Part shown: positions 1 to 8,357 of the stretch, one piece after another
Layout of the letters: each line of letters begins with the position of its first letter
Position numbering within the stretch: the stretch's first letter is position 1
Assembly (NCBI GenBank): GCA_916610825.1
Contig: OU744451.1
Span: 13,355,520-13,419,519, forward strand
Direction of reading: 5' to 3'
Length of the DNA stretch: 64,000 nucleotides
Source: Haliclystus octoradiatus
Lineage: Eukaryota; Cnidaria; Staurozoa; Stauromedusae; Haliclystidae
Translations under genes and position numbers: made by a program
The notes under the pieces: model-generated
Databases searched by the model: none
Seen by the model: only the letters and a program-made list of their open reading frames with translations
Told to the model about the DNA's origin: nothing

Positions 1-149
1 GTTTTTAATTTTTAGTATCACCGTCTGAAGATCGCAATAAAAGCGTGAAACTCCGAGTTACGGAAAAGGCTTTGCCTCGTCTCTGTTTTATACTCTATAT
101 ATATATATATTAAAAATATTAAAAATTTATATTATAAAATATAAAAAAT

Positions 150-199
150 AAAATATTATATTATATAAGATATAATCATCGCTTAATATTATATATATA
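150..199. repeat. Left arm of AT-rich inverted repeat flanking the hammerhead array
   Basis: This arm is the reverse complement of 931-980 over about 50 bases with one or two mismatches, including the non-repetitive core ATAATCATCGCTTAATATT. The two arms enclose the 260-bp tandem array, so array and arms probably inserted or rearranged together. The extreme AT content makes exact ends uncertain. Bases 1-149 before it show no gene. Confidence 0.75.
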
Positions 200-359
200 T
201 ATATATATACTATTTGCATTATGCATTGCCCACTATTTCGGTAGTTTGAGCACTCTGGTATGGCACAGATGTTTTTTTCATGTGATGAATTTTTTCACCA
301 CATTTATAACTCATCTTGACTTAGGTGTATACTGAAGTCAGTTCCTTGTTCGCTCACTG

Positions 360-409
360 AGCAGTACTGATGAAGGCTAATGGCCAGAAACATGTACTTG
401 TCTGCTGCT
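360..409 (+). ncRNA. Hammerhead ribozyme, copy 1
   Basis: All invariant elements are present. Stem I pairs 360-366 (AGCAGTA) with 403-409 (TGCTGCT), seven pairs with one G-U. The core CTGATGA is at 367-373. Stem II is GGC/GCC (375-377 with 383-385) closed by a five-base loop. The second core box is GAAA at 387-390. Stem III is ACA/TGT (390-392 with 399-401). The predicted cleavage site follows C402 in the GTC triplet. The very short stem III closed by a loop is characteristic of Penelope and retrozyme hammerheads. I folded this by eye; no search was run. Confidence 0.88.
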
Positions 410-619
410 ATGTATGTCTCAATTGCGCATGCGCAATTTTGAGCACTATCGACTCGGGATGTGTCTATACTATTTGCATTATGCATTGCCCACAACTTTG
501 GTAGTTTGAGCACTCTGGTATGGCACAGATGTTTTTTTCATGTGATGAATTTTTTCACCACATTTATAACTCATCTTGACTTAGGTGTATATTGAAGTCA
601 GTTCCTTGTTCGCTCACTG

Positions 620-669
620 AGCAGTACTGATGAAGGCTAATGGCCAGAAACATGTACTTGTCTGCTGCT
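620..669 (+). ncRNA. Hammerhead ribozyme, copy 2
   Basis: This copy is identical in sequence to copy 1, exactly 260 bases downstream, with cleavage predicted after C662. Cleavage at copies 1 and 2 would release a 260-nt monomer (403-662). Confidence 0.88.
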
Positions 670-879
670 ATGTATGTCTCATTTGCGCATGCGCAATTTT
701 GAGCACTATCGACTCGGGATGTGTCTATACTATTTGCATTATGCATTGCCCACAACTTTGGTAGTTTGAGCACTCTGGTATGGCACAGATGTTTTTTTCA
801 TGTGATGAATTTTTTCACCACATTTATAACTCATCTTGACTTAGGTGTATATTGAAGTCAGTTCCTTGTTCGCTCACTG

Positions 880-929
880 AGCAGTACTGATGAAGGCTAA
901 TGGCCAGAAACATGTACTTGTCTGCTGCT
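880..929 (+). ncRNA. Hammerhead ribozyme, copy 3
   Basis: The third copy, another 260 bases on, retains the core boxes, stems II and III and all of stem I. The repeat ends directly after the stem I strand at 923-929, where the AT-rich inverted arm begins, so the ribozyme is intact although its unit is truncated. Confidence 0.87.
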
Positions 930-930
930 A

Positions 931-980
931 TATATATATAATATTAAGCGATGATTATATATTATATAATATAATATTTT
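931..980. repeat. Right arm of AT-rich inverted repeat
   Basis: Near-perfect reverse complement of 150-199, including AATATTAAGCGATGATTAT. The short word GCGATGATT recurs at the end of the arm, just where the Penelope-like coding remnant begins. Confidence 0.75.
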
Positions 981-984
981 AGCG

Positions 985-1560
985 ATGATTGACAAACACT
1001 TTCCGAAAGCCCATAGACTCCACAATATTTTTAATAGAAATAATGTTAGGGTATCTTACAGCTGCATGGGCAATGTCCAAACTATAATTAGAAGCCATAA
1101 TAATAAAACCCTAAGTGACAATAACAGCACTAAACCAAAAAAGACTTGCAACTGCCGCGACAAAGACAATTGCCCGTTGGACAACTAATGCCTATCCTCA
1201 AGGCTAGTTTACAAGGCCAACGTCACAACGGCACAGGACAGCATAGGCCAAAACTACATCGGTTTGTCTGAAAGCACCTTCAAGCAGCGCGCAGCCCAAC
1301 ATAAGATGTCCTTCAAAACAAAGAAATATGCAAACAGCACAGAATTATCGAAACACATTTGGAAGCTTAAAGAGAAGCATATCAATTACAAAATAAAATG
1401 AATAATACTAGCCATAGCGGCTGCCTACAGTAACAAAACTAAAAAATGTAATCTATGTCTAATGGAGAAATTCCACATAACTTATTATAAACGTTACAAT
1501 TTACTAAATAAAAGAACGTAACTCATTTCCAAGTGCGGACAGGAAAACAACTATTATTTA
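985..1560 (+). mobile_element. 5'-truncated Penelope-like element, GIY-YIG endonuclease end
   Basis: Frame 1 starts with a Penelope connector (IFNRNNVRVSYSCM) and a Cys cluster with CNC and CPL, then meets a TAA stop at 1186-1188. In the same frame, the reading continues with VYKA and NYIGLSESTFKQR, an H-x3-SF segment, and NSTELSKHIWKLK, which together are the GIY-YIG nuclease core with its YIG motif. Later stops at about 1399 and 1520 show decay. The reverse transcriptase part is missing. Same strand as the hammerheads, which in this class sit in pseudo-LTRs, so the array and this fragment are probably parts of one insertion. Confidence 0.8.
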
Positions 1561-2463
1561 AGAAACTATAAAAAGAACAAGTAGATTTTAACTATAGCAT
1601 CTATAATACAATAGAATGTAATAATTGAACAATAGAAATGCTTCCTTCAGTCATGTATATACTTGAGTTTTGTTACCATCTTGGAATCAATCTCCAGCAG
1701 AATTTCACAATCAGCGAGTTATGCGCGTCTAAAATTGGTATTTTCTAGAATCTAGGAATTTTACACACATTTCTCCATTTCCGTAGTGGCTAAATTGTTA
1801 GCAAGATCAGGCCAGTATTACACTCAGGGAAATCACTCGTCATGGTGGCTCAAGATTTTCAGATCTATTCTCATATTCTTCCTACATGCTTCTCATGGCT
1901 CACAGAAAGGTTACGTTAATTGTTTAATTGTATACACATAGATATTGATATACAATTATTTCTAATAATATTAAGCAATTGGCGCACAGTTTCCTATGAG
2001 TTATTGATATTTGGCGCACGACAGGCACATAAGGAGAAAACGAGAAGGCATCAAAAATTACCAGCCGCCTTGGCGAGTAATTTTCTCCTTTGAGTGATCT
2101 CCTGAAGTGACTCGAGTGCGCTAAATATCAATTGTGTACCAATTGCTTTGTATTATAACTAGCACACCTTTTACAAGTATTTACATGACTTTCTTACTCA
2201 TGAATTGCTTTCGAAGACTACTGACCAAAATGTAAATTCTTATTTGTGATATCAAGTTTGAATTAAAAGATTAATTGTGTTTTCAAATCTAGTTTTGATA
2301 TGGTAGTTTGGTGTCAACTCTAAACCAATCAGATTATTCGAATCATTTTCGTTATAATACAAATAGTTATGTCAATAGTTTCAATTATGATTTAAAATTC
2401 TAAACTATCATAACATGATTGAGGTTGAAAATTGAGTTCAAAAATTATGAAGATACAACTTAC
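1561..2463. other. Noncoding stretch, probable MARCHF6 intron 2
   Basis: No conserved reading frame, RNA gene or clear repeat was recognised. The third MARCHF6 exon (rest of the RING-CH domain) was looked for on the minus strand here and not found, so it must lie left of the window. Confidence 0.5.
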
Positions 2464-2642
2464 CATTCCTCGTGAATGTATTTTATACTGCCAGTGCAAA
2501 TACATGGATAAAACAATGGACGGTCACTCGTTGCTTCTGAACGACACACCCTACATATATCTGAAAAAAGACGACAGTAGAAATAACTAAAAAAAACTTG
2601 CATACCCTCTCTCTCATTCCGTCTGTCTTCATTAAAATCCAT
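2464..2642 (-). CDS. MARCHF6: MARCHF6 (TEB4), proximal first exon and RING-CH exon, partial
   Basis: MARCHF6 is the multi-pass ER membrane E3 ubiquitin ligase of ER-associated degradation, equivalent to yeast Doa10. Exon 2 (2464-2560) follows a TTTTTTCAG acceptor and encodes [14 protein letters not shown] and [15 protein letters not shown]: the C-x2-C, C-x-C and His of the C4HC3 RING-CH finger, ending in phase 2 inside the next Cys codon before GTAAGT. A candidate exon 1 (2606-2642) encodes [12 protein letters not shown] plus one base, in correct phase to give Asp before ICRVC, as in vertebrate MARCHF6. The intron between them would be only 45 nt (2561-2605) with donor GTATGC. A second copy of exon 1 lies at 7971-8007. 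All transmembrane exons are left of the window. Confidence 0.88.
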
Positions 2643-3734
2643 AACAGTATATTATTAAACACAAAAATAGAACCAATGACCTTGAAATTGTTGAATAAGT
2701 AAGAGGCCAATCTGATGGAGCTATACAGGCATGTTTGAGCTACGGTATTCATATTAGCTTCCATGGCACGAAAAAGCTAAAAACCACACGCATCGGTGGT
2801 TTGTGATTCTATAACGCTTTTCTTGTGACTCATTACTCGATACGTAGTGACCATCCATGGGCATCCATAATGGCTAACGCAAGGCAAAATTTGTGAAGCC
2901 GCGTTTTGAATAGTTTTTGTTTGTAAATGAAGCAAATTTTCTCTGATGAAAAAGTTAGTAATCAATTCTTGTCTTATTCTTGAGTGATAATGTCCATTTT
3001 TTAATCGTTTTTGAATGTAAATAGTTTGTTGGCAATGAAAATTTGATAAGAATAGCGCTAAAGTCAGTATATTGCATGATTTGCATCAGCCATCTTTGTT
3101 AACCATCTTGCATATGCTAGCCAGCACTCAGCAGTCTATGTAGGCCTAAGTCTATGGTATCAACGTAACATGTTATCAAGGCTGGATATTGTGTAAGTTA
3201 CCAAAAAAAGGTAACTAGTTAGGCCTAACAGTTACTAGTTAGGCCTACTTGTCAAAAGGAGTAGCTAGTTACCACTAAAAGCTACTTTCTAACAAAGATA
3301 AAAAGTTGCGGTTACAAGTTACTCACAAGGTAAAAAGTTACTATAAGAATTATTTCAAATTTGACCAAACTTGAAATACTTTTGAAAAGACTTCAAAAAG
3401 GTTTACAGTTGACAGGGAGTTTGAGTAATATTTGCAATAGGATGTTTGTCAGTAACAAATTTAAGTTTTCTTAAGTACATATGTCACTATTAGTGTAAAA
3501 TTTAATCGGTTAACAAATGAGTAATCAAAACAATTAAATATTTACGCACAAATCATTTTGTATGTATGTATTTTTGTCAAATATGATGCCACTTATGTGT
3601 GCCGCTGAATGATTTAATAGCTAAATACAATTAGTATAATCTATTTGTAATCATTTGTATATCGAATAATATGGTAATTTAATTTTTCGAAGTGAATAAT
3701 GTTCCGGCAGCCGGAATTATGAGTACTAGAGGTA

Positions 3735-4436
3735 ATGTTCCGTGCGTCTTTTGCGCATGCGTAATGTGTTGTTTGCGTTTCTCTCCTCGTTCAAGATGCA
3801 ATGGCGACGGACGGTCCTGTTCCTCGATCACGTTATTAATAAAAATTCTGTTCATCAACTTAATAATAGAATGTAAAATAATTTAAATTTAAAGTTGCTA
3901 GAGGTTGAAAACACTTTATATATGTTCTTATACACCAAACCGTTCTTCCAAACTTATAGAAAAAGTTTATAGTTTTGAGTTTCAGAGTTTTGACTTTTGG
4001 TATACGACAAAATCAGAATTGGTAGGCATATAGCATCAGTTACGGGATAAGGAAATGACTAATAAGTAATTATACCATATTATTACAAATCATCAAAGTA
4101 AAAATGCTTTGAAATACTGTTAGGCTTCAGGCTACATAAATATTCTCTGAAACTTTTTAAGAGCATCAAATAAATAATGTCACGACACTCAAATATTGAA
4201 AACGCTGGGTCGCATCGCTGAAAGGCTTCGATAAATCAAACACAGAATAAAATGATAAATAGATACCGGTATGTTGAATATCGTTTCTGTCATATATTTA
4301 TTCCAAACAGTCGATCTGATCTACGGTGTCGGTGCTATGAATTATTTTACAAACTATCAAGATTTAATTTGAATCGATCGAACAGCCATGTTTACTATCA
4401 AGATACGCATGCGCAAAGGACGCACGGAACATTATC
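3735..4436. mobile_element. Foldback (MITE-like) element
   Basis: TAATGTTCCGTGCGTC at about 3734 followed by TTTGCGCATGCGTA recurs inverted at 4401-4432 with one mismatch, giving arms of about 31 bases. The flanks also mirror each other (GGCAGCCGG near 3708, GGGCAGCCGGC near 4456), so the real element may reach about 3695-4475. No coding capacity. Confidence 0.55.
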
Positions 4437-4759
4437 TTTTGAGGACAGCTTTCGGGCAGCCGGCATAATATCCCCTGCGATAATTTTTATTTAACTTTTA
4501 TTATTTTTTTAGTAGTAGATAAAAGAAATGTTAGTAATAATTACAATACTGTATTGACTCAGGTCTAATTTATTTATTTCTGATTCAAAAGTGATATTTT
4601 CACAAGTTACTACATTATTCGGAATATCATATACCCCCATGATATTGTTTGTGTGGCAAATGCATGTTGGGGATGCTGGTTTGGGGGATTTCTTGATATT
4701 GCAATTTCAAAGAATGTCCGCCAAAGTCTTATTTTGTCATCTTGAAACTTAAAATATCA

Positions 4760-5190
4760 TCAAAATTCAACTTGACTAGTCCCTTGGCGATTCGGAATAC
4801 GATACATAGATCTTGCTTTAATCGACGTAGCTCAAGCCTCTCAATATCTAAAGCTTCTAGCCTGTTCTTGTAGGAATTGAATTTGATGCCAGATACCCAA
4901 CACAGATTACATGTGAATTTCTGTTGAATCTTTTTAATCTTATCTTTTCTTTATCTTTGACTGGCCTAATATAAACTTTATATGTTCTTAACAGCATAGT
5001 TGCATCTCTGGAGATAAATATACATGTGCCTCACAAGGTAGCTCATCGATGAAGCTTTTGGTGCCAAATGAGCACAATGGTCTGAGAACTTTAAATTACT
5101 TGTCATTGTCAAACAGATACCAAGATCACAAACTTTAGATAAATGGTGTAGTTTATGATATGCCATAAAATATTCTTGCTTGGAAATGTT
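4760..5190 (-). pseudogene. Non-LTR retrotransposon (LINE) reverse transcriptase 3' remnant
   Basis: Minus-strand translation gives VCDLGICLTMTSNLKFSDH and then APKAS, the conserved segment after the RT fingers/palm (usually V-x-DLGV...LKFS-x-H...KA). After several stops it continues IQQKFTCNLCWVSGIKFN and then LEALDIERLELRRLKQDL, the C-terminal part of CR1/L2/Jockey-type RT. It is broken by multiple stops and 5' truncated. Confidence 0.75.
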
Positions 5191-6262
5191 TGTGTTACCA
5201 GTTCAAGAAAAAATATGACTTTTTGAAAAGAAATTTTAATTTTGAATAACATTTCATATCTCTATTATTGGTACAACTCAATAGAGGCCAATAGATAACA
5301 AAGCAAACGAACTACGTAAATTATTTGCTTTAAAATTATTAACAGCACCATGCATTGTATGGAATACACAAATCTTCAGAATTAAATTGCAGATTGTGAA
5401 GAAATGTTTTGTTGTTCTGTTTGATATGTTTTTTTTGTTCATAATTTTTGTAATTTGTTGTTTTCTTATGTCCCACTCTTTTCTTAAATCATGCTTAAAA
5501 GCCGATAAAAAAATTAGCATGTGTCCTTTCTTCTACTGTGCATGTGTCATGAGAACAAGTAAAGAGGCTACTGAAAAAGGGATAAACTCATGTGTCAAAT
5601 ATATCCAGTGGAGTTTGTTGCCAGAAAATCTTTGTCTACCAGACATTCTCATTATCTTGTCAAAAAGTTTACTCATGTCTGTACAAAACTACAAATGTAA
5701 GATTCAATAAAATAATTTGAAGTAAGTTTGGCATAAAATTTACTAGTTAAAATGCCATTAGTTACAATTACAAGTTACTTCATTTCAAATAGTTAGTTCT
5801 ACCATCAAAAGTTACTCAAAAAGTAGCGATTATCAACCTTCATAAGCCCCAGAAACGCATTATGTGCGGTCAAGGCCGTATTTTTCTCGGAAAGGGTGCG
5901 ACTGAAAGCCAAATTCTGGTGCAATTTTGCACAAGTGTACTCTATTTAAGCAAATTTTAATAAAATCTGAATAATCATGGAAATGATACCATTTTCTTGT
6001 ACATTATATATTCTTGTGCAAGGCTGTTATTTCAGCTGCAAAAGTGATTATGCAGCCAAAATCTTTCCCGCAAACACCATTCTTTCCGGTCTAGCATGAG
6101 CCCACAATATGGAAGAGGGGGAGGGGAATGCATGGATGAATACAATCGTAGAAAATTAAATTACAAGGGTGTCGTTGGTTGTAAGCTTAGGCCACTTCAG
6201 TGATGTCCAGCATAGTTAGTTACAGTTAGGCAGCTTCAGTCTGCAGATTATGGCAATGGTGC

Positions 6263-6597
6263 TGTAGCGGGTGGAATGAGTCGATGACTATTAAATACCA
6301 CACGCGTACATAGACGTTGATAAGATATATATATTTGTGTAATAGTTGTAGCTGGCCACCAACAGGGAGAGGATGAATGAGGGTTAATATGACCGTTGAT
6401 AAACAGAGCCTCTATGAAGGTGGACCAGCTTTGCTAATGTAGATGTTGTCGCCACGAAGGGCAGACGAGAAGAGGGTGATTACATTACAGACAGTGATTT
6501 ACATTTACAAGGTATACGTGATTACAAACGGAAGCTTTACAGTTAACAAAGGAAATACATTATGGATAAGACAATAGACATAAAACAATCCACTACA
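6263..6597 (-). repeat. LTR (3' LTR in element orientation)
   Basis: 335-bp direct repeat with TG...CA ends, apparently identical to 7194-7528; preceded in element orientation by a G-rich polypurine tract. Confidence 0.88.
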
Positions 6598-7193
6598 TAA
6601 CTTCCCCCCACGGAGACGGAGTCCCGTCTGTGAGTGAAAGATATGAAATAATATATACAGGACGAATGAATGAATAAAAATACGTATAATAAAATAGAAT
6701 ATGATTTAAAATAAGTTAATAATAATGTTTTGATTGAGTTAGATGAATTAGATTGTTTGTTTTCTTTCATGTTGTATAGTTGGTTAAGTATGTGTTGTAT
6801 GGTTGTAGCGACAAAATCTTGTAAATATTTAATAATTCTTTGTGGTGGGCCTTTGTGCAAGTCATGATTGTATATAGCCTATATTTTTGATCTTCTGTTT
6901 TTGATATGGTGTTATGTATCTATGTTGGTAATGTTGTTTTGTTGTTACAATTCTTTGTGCTCAAGCCTGGCAATCTTTATTTTCTTGTCGGGTTAAGCCC
7001 TAATAATTTTCGTGGTTCCTGCCAGAACTTGGCTTGTGATGGCGTGAGTGCATTCCATTATTTTCTTCTTTTTATTTCTTCGTGATAACACTCACCCAGG
7101 AGCGAATTTCAACTAAAACGTTGACAGATATTCCAGGGTTTACGACGCGTAACATTCGGCTGCGTTTTTCAGATCACGTCGAGGTCACCAATA

Positions 7194-7528
7194 TGTAGCG
7201 GGTGGAATGAGTCGATGACTATTAAATACCACACGCGTACATAGACGTTGATAAGATATATATATTTGTGTAATAGTTGTAGCTGGCCACCAACAGGGAG
7301 AGGATGAATGAGGGTTAATATGACCGTTGATAAACAGAGCCTCTATGAAGGTGGACCAGCTTTGCTAATGTAGATGTTGTCGCCACGAAGGGCAGACGAG
7401 AAGAGGGTGATTACATTACAGACAGTGATTTACATTTACAAGGTATACGTGATTACAAACGGAAGCTTTACAGTTAACAAAGGAAATACATTATGGATAA
7501 GACAATAGACATAAAACAATCCACTACA
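7194..7528 (-). repeat. LTR (5' LTR in element orientation)
   Basis: 335-bp direct repeat, apparently identical to 6263-6597; followed in element orientation by the candidate primer-binding site. Confidence 0.88.
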
Positions 7529-7660
7529 GTGCACCCGAGATTCAACAATATTAGATATTTCACGGTCAAACGTCAACAAAGTATTTACTGTTGCGCACCC
7601 GAGATCTCGGCGAAAACTGCCTTTTCTGCAGTCTGGGTACAGTCTGGGCAGCTTGGCATA
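7529..7660. repeat. Dispersed repeat split by the LTR element
   Basis: The sequence CACCCGAGATTCAACAATAT and the later GCGCACCCGAGATCTCGGCG recur inverted at about 43080-43215 in PDCD5 intron 1. The 43-kb copy also contains, without interruption, the sequence that here lies left of the LTR element (CTGCAGATTATGGCAATGG at about 6242-6260). Confidence 0.75.
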
Positions 7661-7970
7661 CTTAAAATTCTAAATAGTTTCATATGTGGTCAAAAGACAA
7701 AATTGTTATAATCAGATCATATAGAGAAATATTTTACAGACACCAAATATTTCATTTGACCAAGAATCATATTGTACTTGATGGAGTCAGTCACAGAGAT
7801 GTGCATCAACCCTGGATATTAAAAAAGACAAAGGAAATCATCTGACCATATCTTTCTAGGTAATAAATAATCAATAATTTGGAGGGCATTTAGCATTTTT
7901 ATTTATGAAAGGTATTTTGATCTAGCAAATAAATCTTTGCAAACAACTAAACAAAAATTGCATATCTTAC

Positions 7971-8007
7971 CCTCTAGCTCACTCCCTTTGTCTTCATTAA
8001 AATCCAT
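7971..8007 (-). CDS. MARCHF6: MARCHF6 distal (alternative) first coding exon
   Basis: This 37-nt exon encodes MDFNEDKGSELE plus one base and is followed by the good donor GTAAGA. It has the same start, length and phase as the copy at 2606-2642, and the similarity extends on both sides (about 7943-8040 against about 2586-2680), so the two arose by duplication. Spliced to exon 2 it too restores Asp before ICRVC. It lies 350 bp from the DET1 start in head-to-head orientation, which suits an original promoter position. Transcript data are needed to know which exon is used. Confidence 0.6.
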
Positions 8008-8357
8008 ACCAGTATATTATTCAACATAAAAATAGAACCAATTTGTTAAGTGACCTTCTCGGGCTCCATTTCACAAAATCACGAAGGACAACATCATCTC
8101 TTTTCAATTATCATGGATTTGAGACCGTGCCAAGAGGCTTATTCAAAATTCCAGCAAATCGCAATATTTTGGATTTGATCCTGCTTCACTCTACTGTTTT
8201 TTTGCTACTGTTTGGCGTTTGCTGTTTGCCAAATTTTGCTACCTTATTCCTGAAGTGTCATTGCATTTTGTCCTCAATAGTGGCATTAATGATGTGAAAT
8301 ACTACTAGCAATTTATATCTTGACTCTGGCGTCAATTCTTAAATTTAAAGTTGTAAA
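8008..8357. promoter_or_regulatory. Divergent intergenic region MARCHF6 / DET1
   Basis: Only 350 bp separate the distal MARCHF6 start codon (-) from the DET1 start codon (+), so any 5' leaders and core promoters must lie here. No clear TATA box in a useful position and no CpG-rich core were seen. The role as a shared promoter is inferred from position alone. Confidence 0.4.

Larger units (their letters stand above)
205..929 (+). repeat. Tandem array of 260-bp hammerhead-ribozyme units (about 2.8 copies)
   Basis: The unit beginning TTTGAGCACTCTGGTATGGC recurs at about 246, 506 and 766, an exact 260-base period with only a few substitutions between copies. Each unit contains one hammerhead ribozyme, a palindrome around GCGCATGCGC, and no convincing coding sequence; the two 69-residue antisense frames are products of the repetition. 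Tandem units of this size with a hammerhead, next to a Penelope-like element, match the known organisation of metazoan retrozymes and of Penelope pseudo-LTRs. Which of the two applies here is inference. Confidence 0.85.
3183..5850. mobile_element. Degenerate terminal-inverted-repeat element with GTTACT-rich ends
   Basis: The left end (about 3183-3335) and right end (about 5740-5850) are both dense in AGTTAC/GTAACT words and mirror each other: AAGGCTGGATATTG on the left against AAGGTTGATAATCG read inward from the right. Such ends occur in non-autonomous hAT-like elements, but I could not define a target duplication. The interior holds other insertions and no transposase frame. Confidence 0.4.
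6263..7528 (-). mobile_element. Non-autonomous LTR retrotransposon (TRIM-like)
   Basis: Two direct 335-bp LTRs (6263-6597 and 7194-7528) begin TGTAGCGGG and end CCACTACA, and I see no difference between them. The 4-bp target duplication GTGC is at 6259-6262 and 7529-7532. Read on the minus strand, the LTR at 7194-7528 is 5' and is followed by a plausible primer-binding site (TTGGTGACCTCGACGTGATC region, 7173-7191). The purine tract GTGGGGGGAAG lies just before the other LTR (plus-strand 6602-6612). The 596-bp interior has no gag or pol; its 105-residue frame is not recognisable. Identical LTRs suggest a recent insertion. Confidence 0.88.
2643..7970. other. Region between the two MARCHF6 first exons
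   Basis: If the distal exon at 7971-8007 is used, this is intron 1. It contains no conserved gene. It does contain an imperfect terminal-repeat element (about 3190-5850), a nested foldback (3735-4430), a LINE 3' remnant on the minus strand (4780-5170) and an LTR retrotransposon (6263-7528). Confidence 0.6.

Noticed and set aside
304-773. Two nearly identical 69-residue minus-strand frames
   Set aside because: Repetition of the 260-bp hammerhead unit; their sequence carries no domain and the structured RNA on the other strand explains the conservation.
2483-2764. 93-residue minus-strand frame overlapping MARCHF6 exon 2
   Set aside because: It reads the RING-CH exon in the wrong frame; the MDFNED frame joins exon 2 in the phase required by the conserved protein.
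6543-6860. 105-residue minus-strand frame in the LTR element
   Set aside because: It crosses the LTR boundary, is hydrophobic and AT-driven, and shows no gag, protease or envelope feature.
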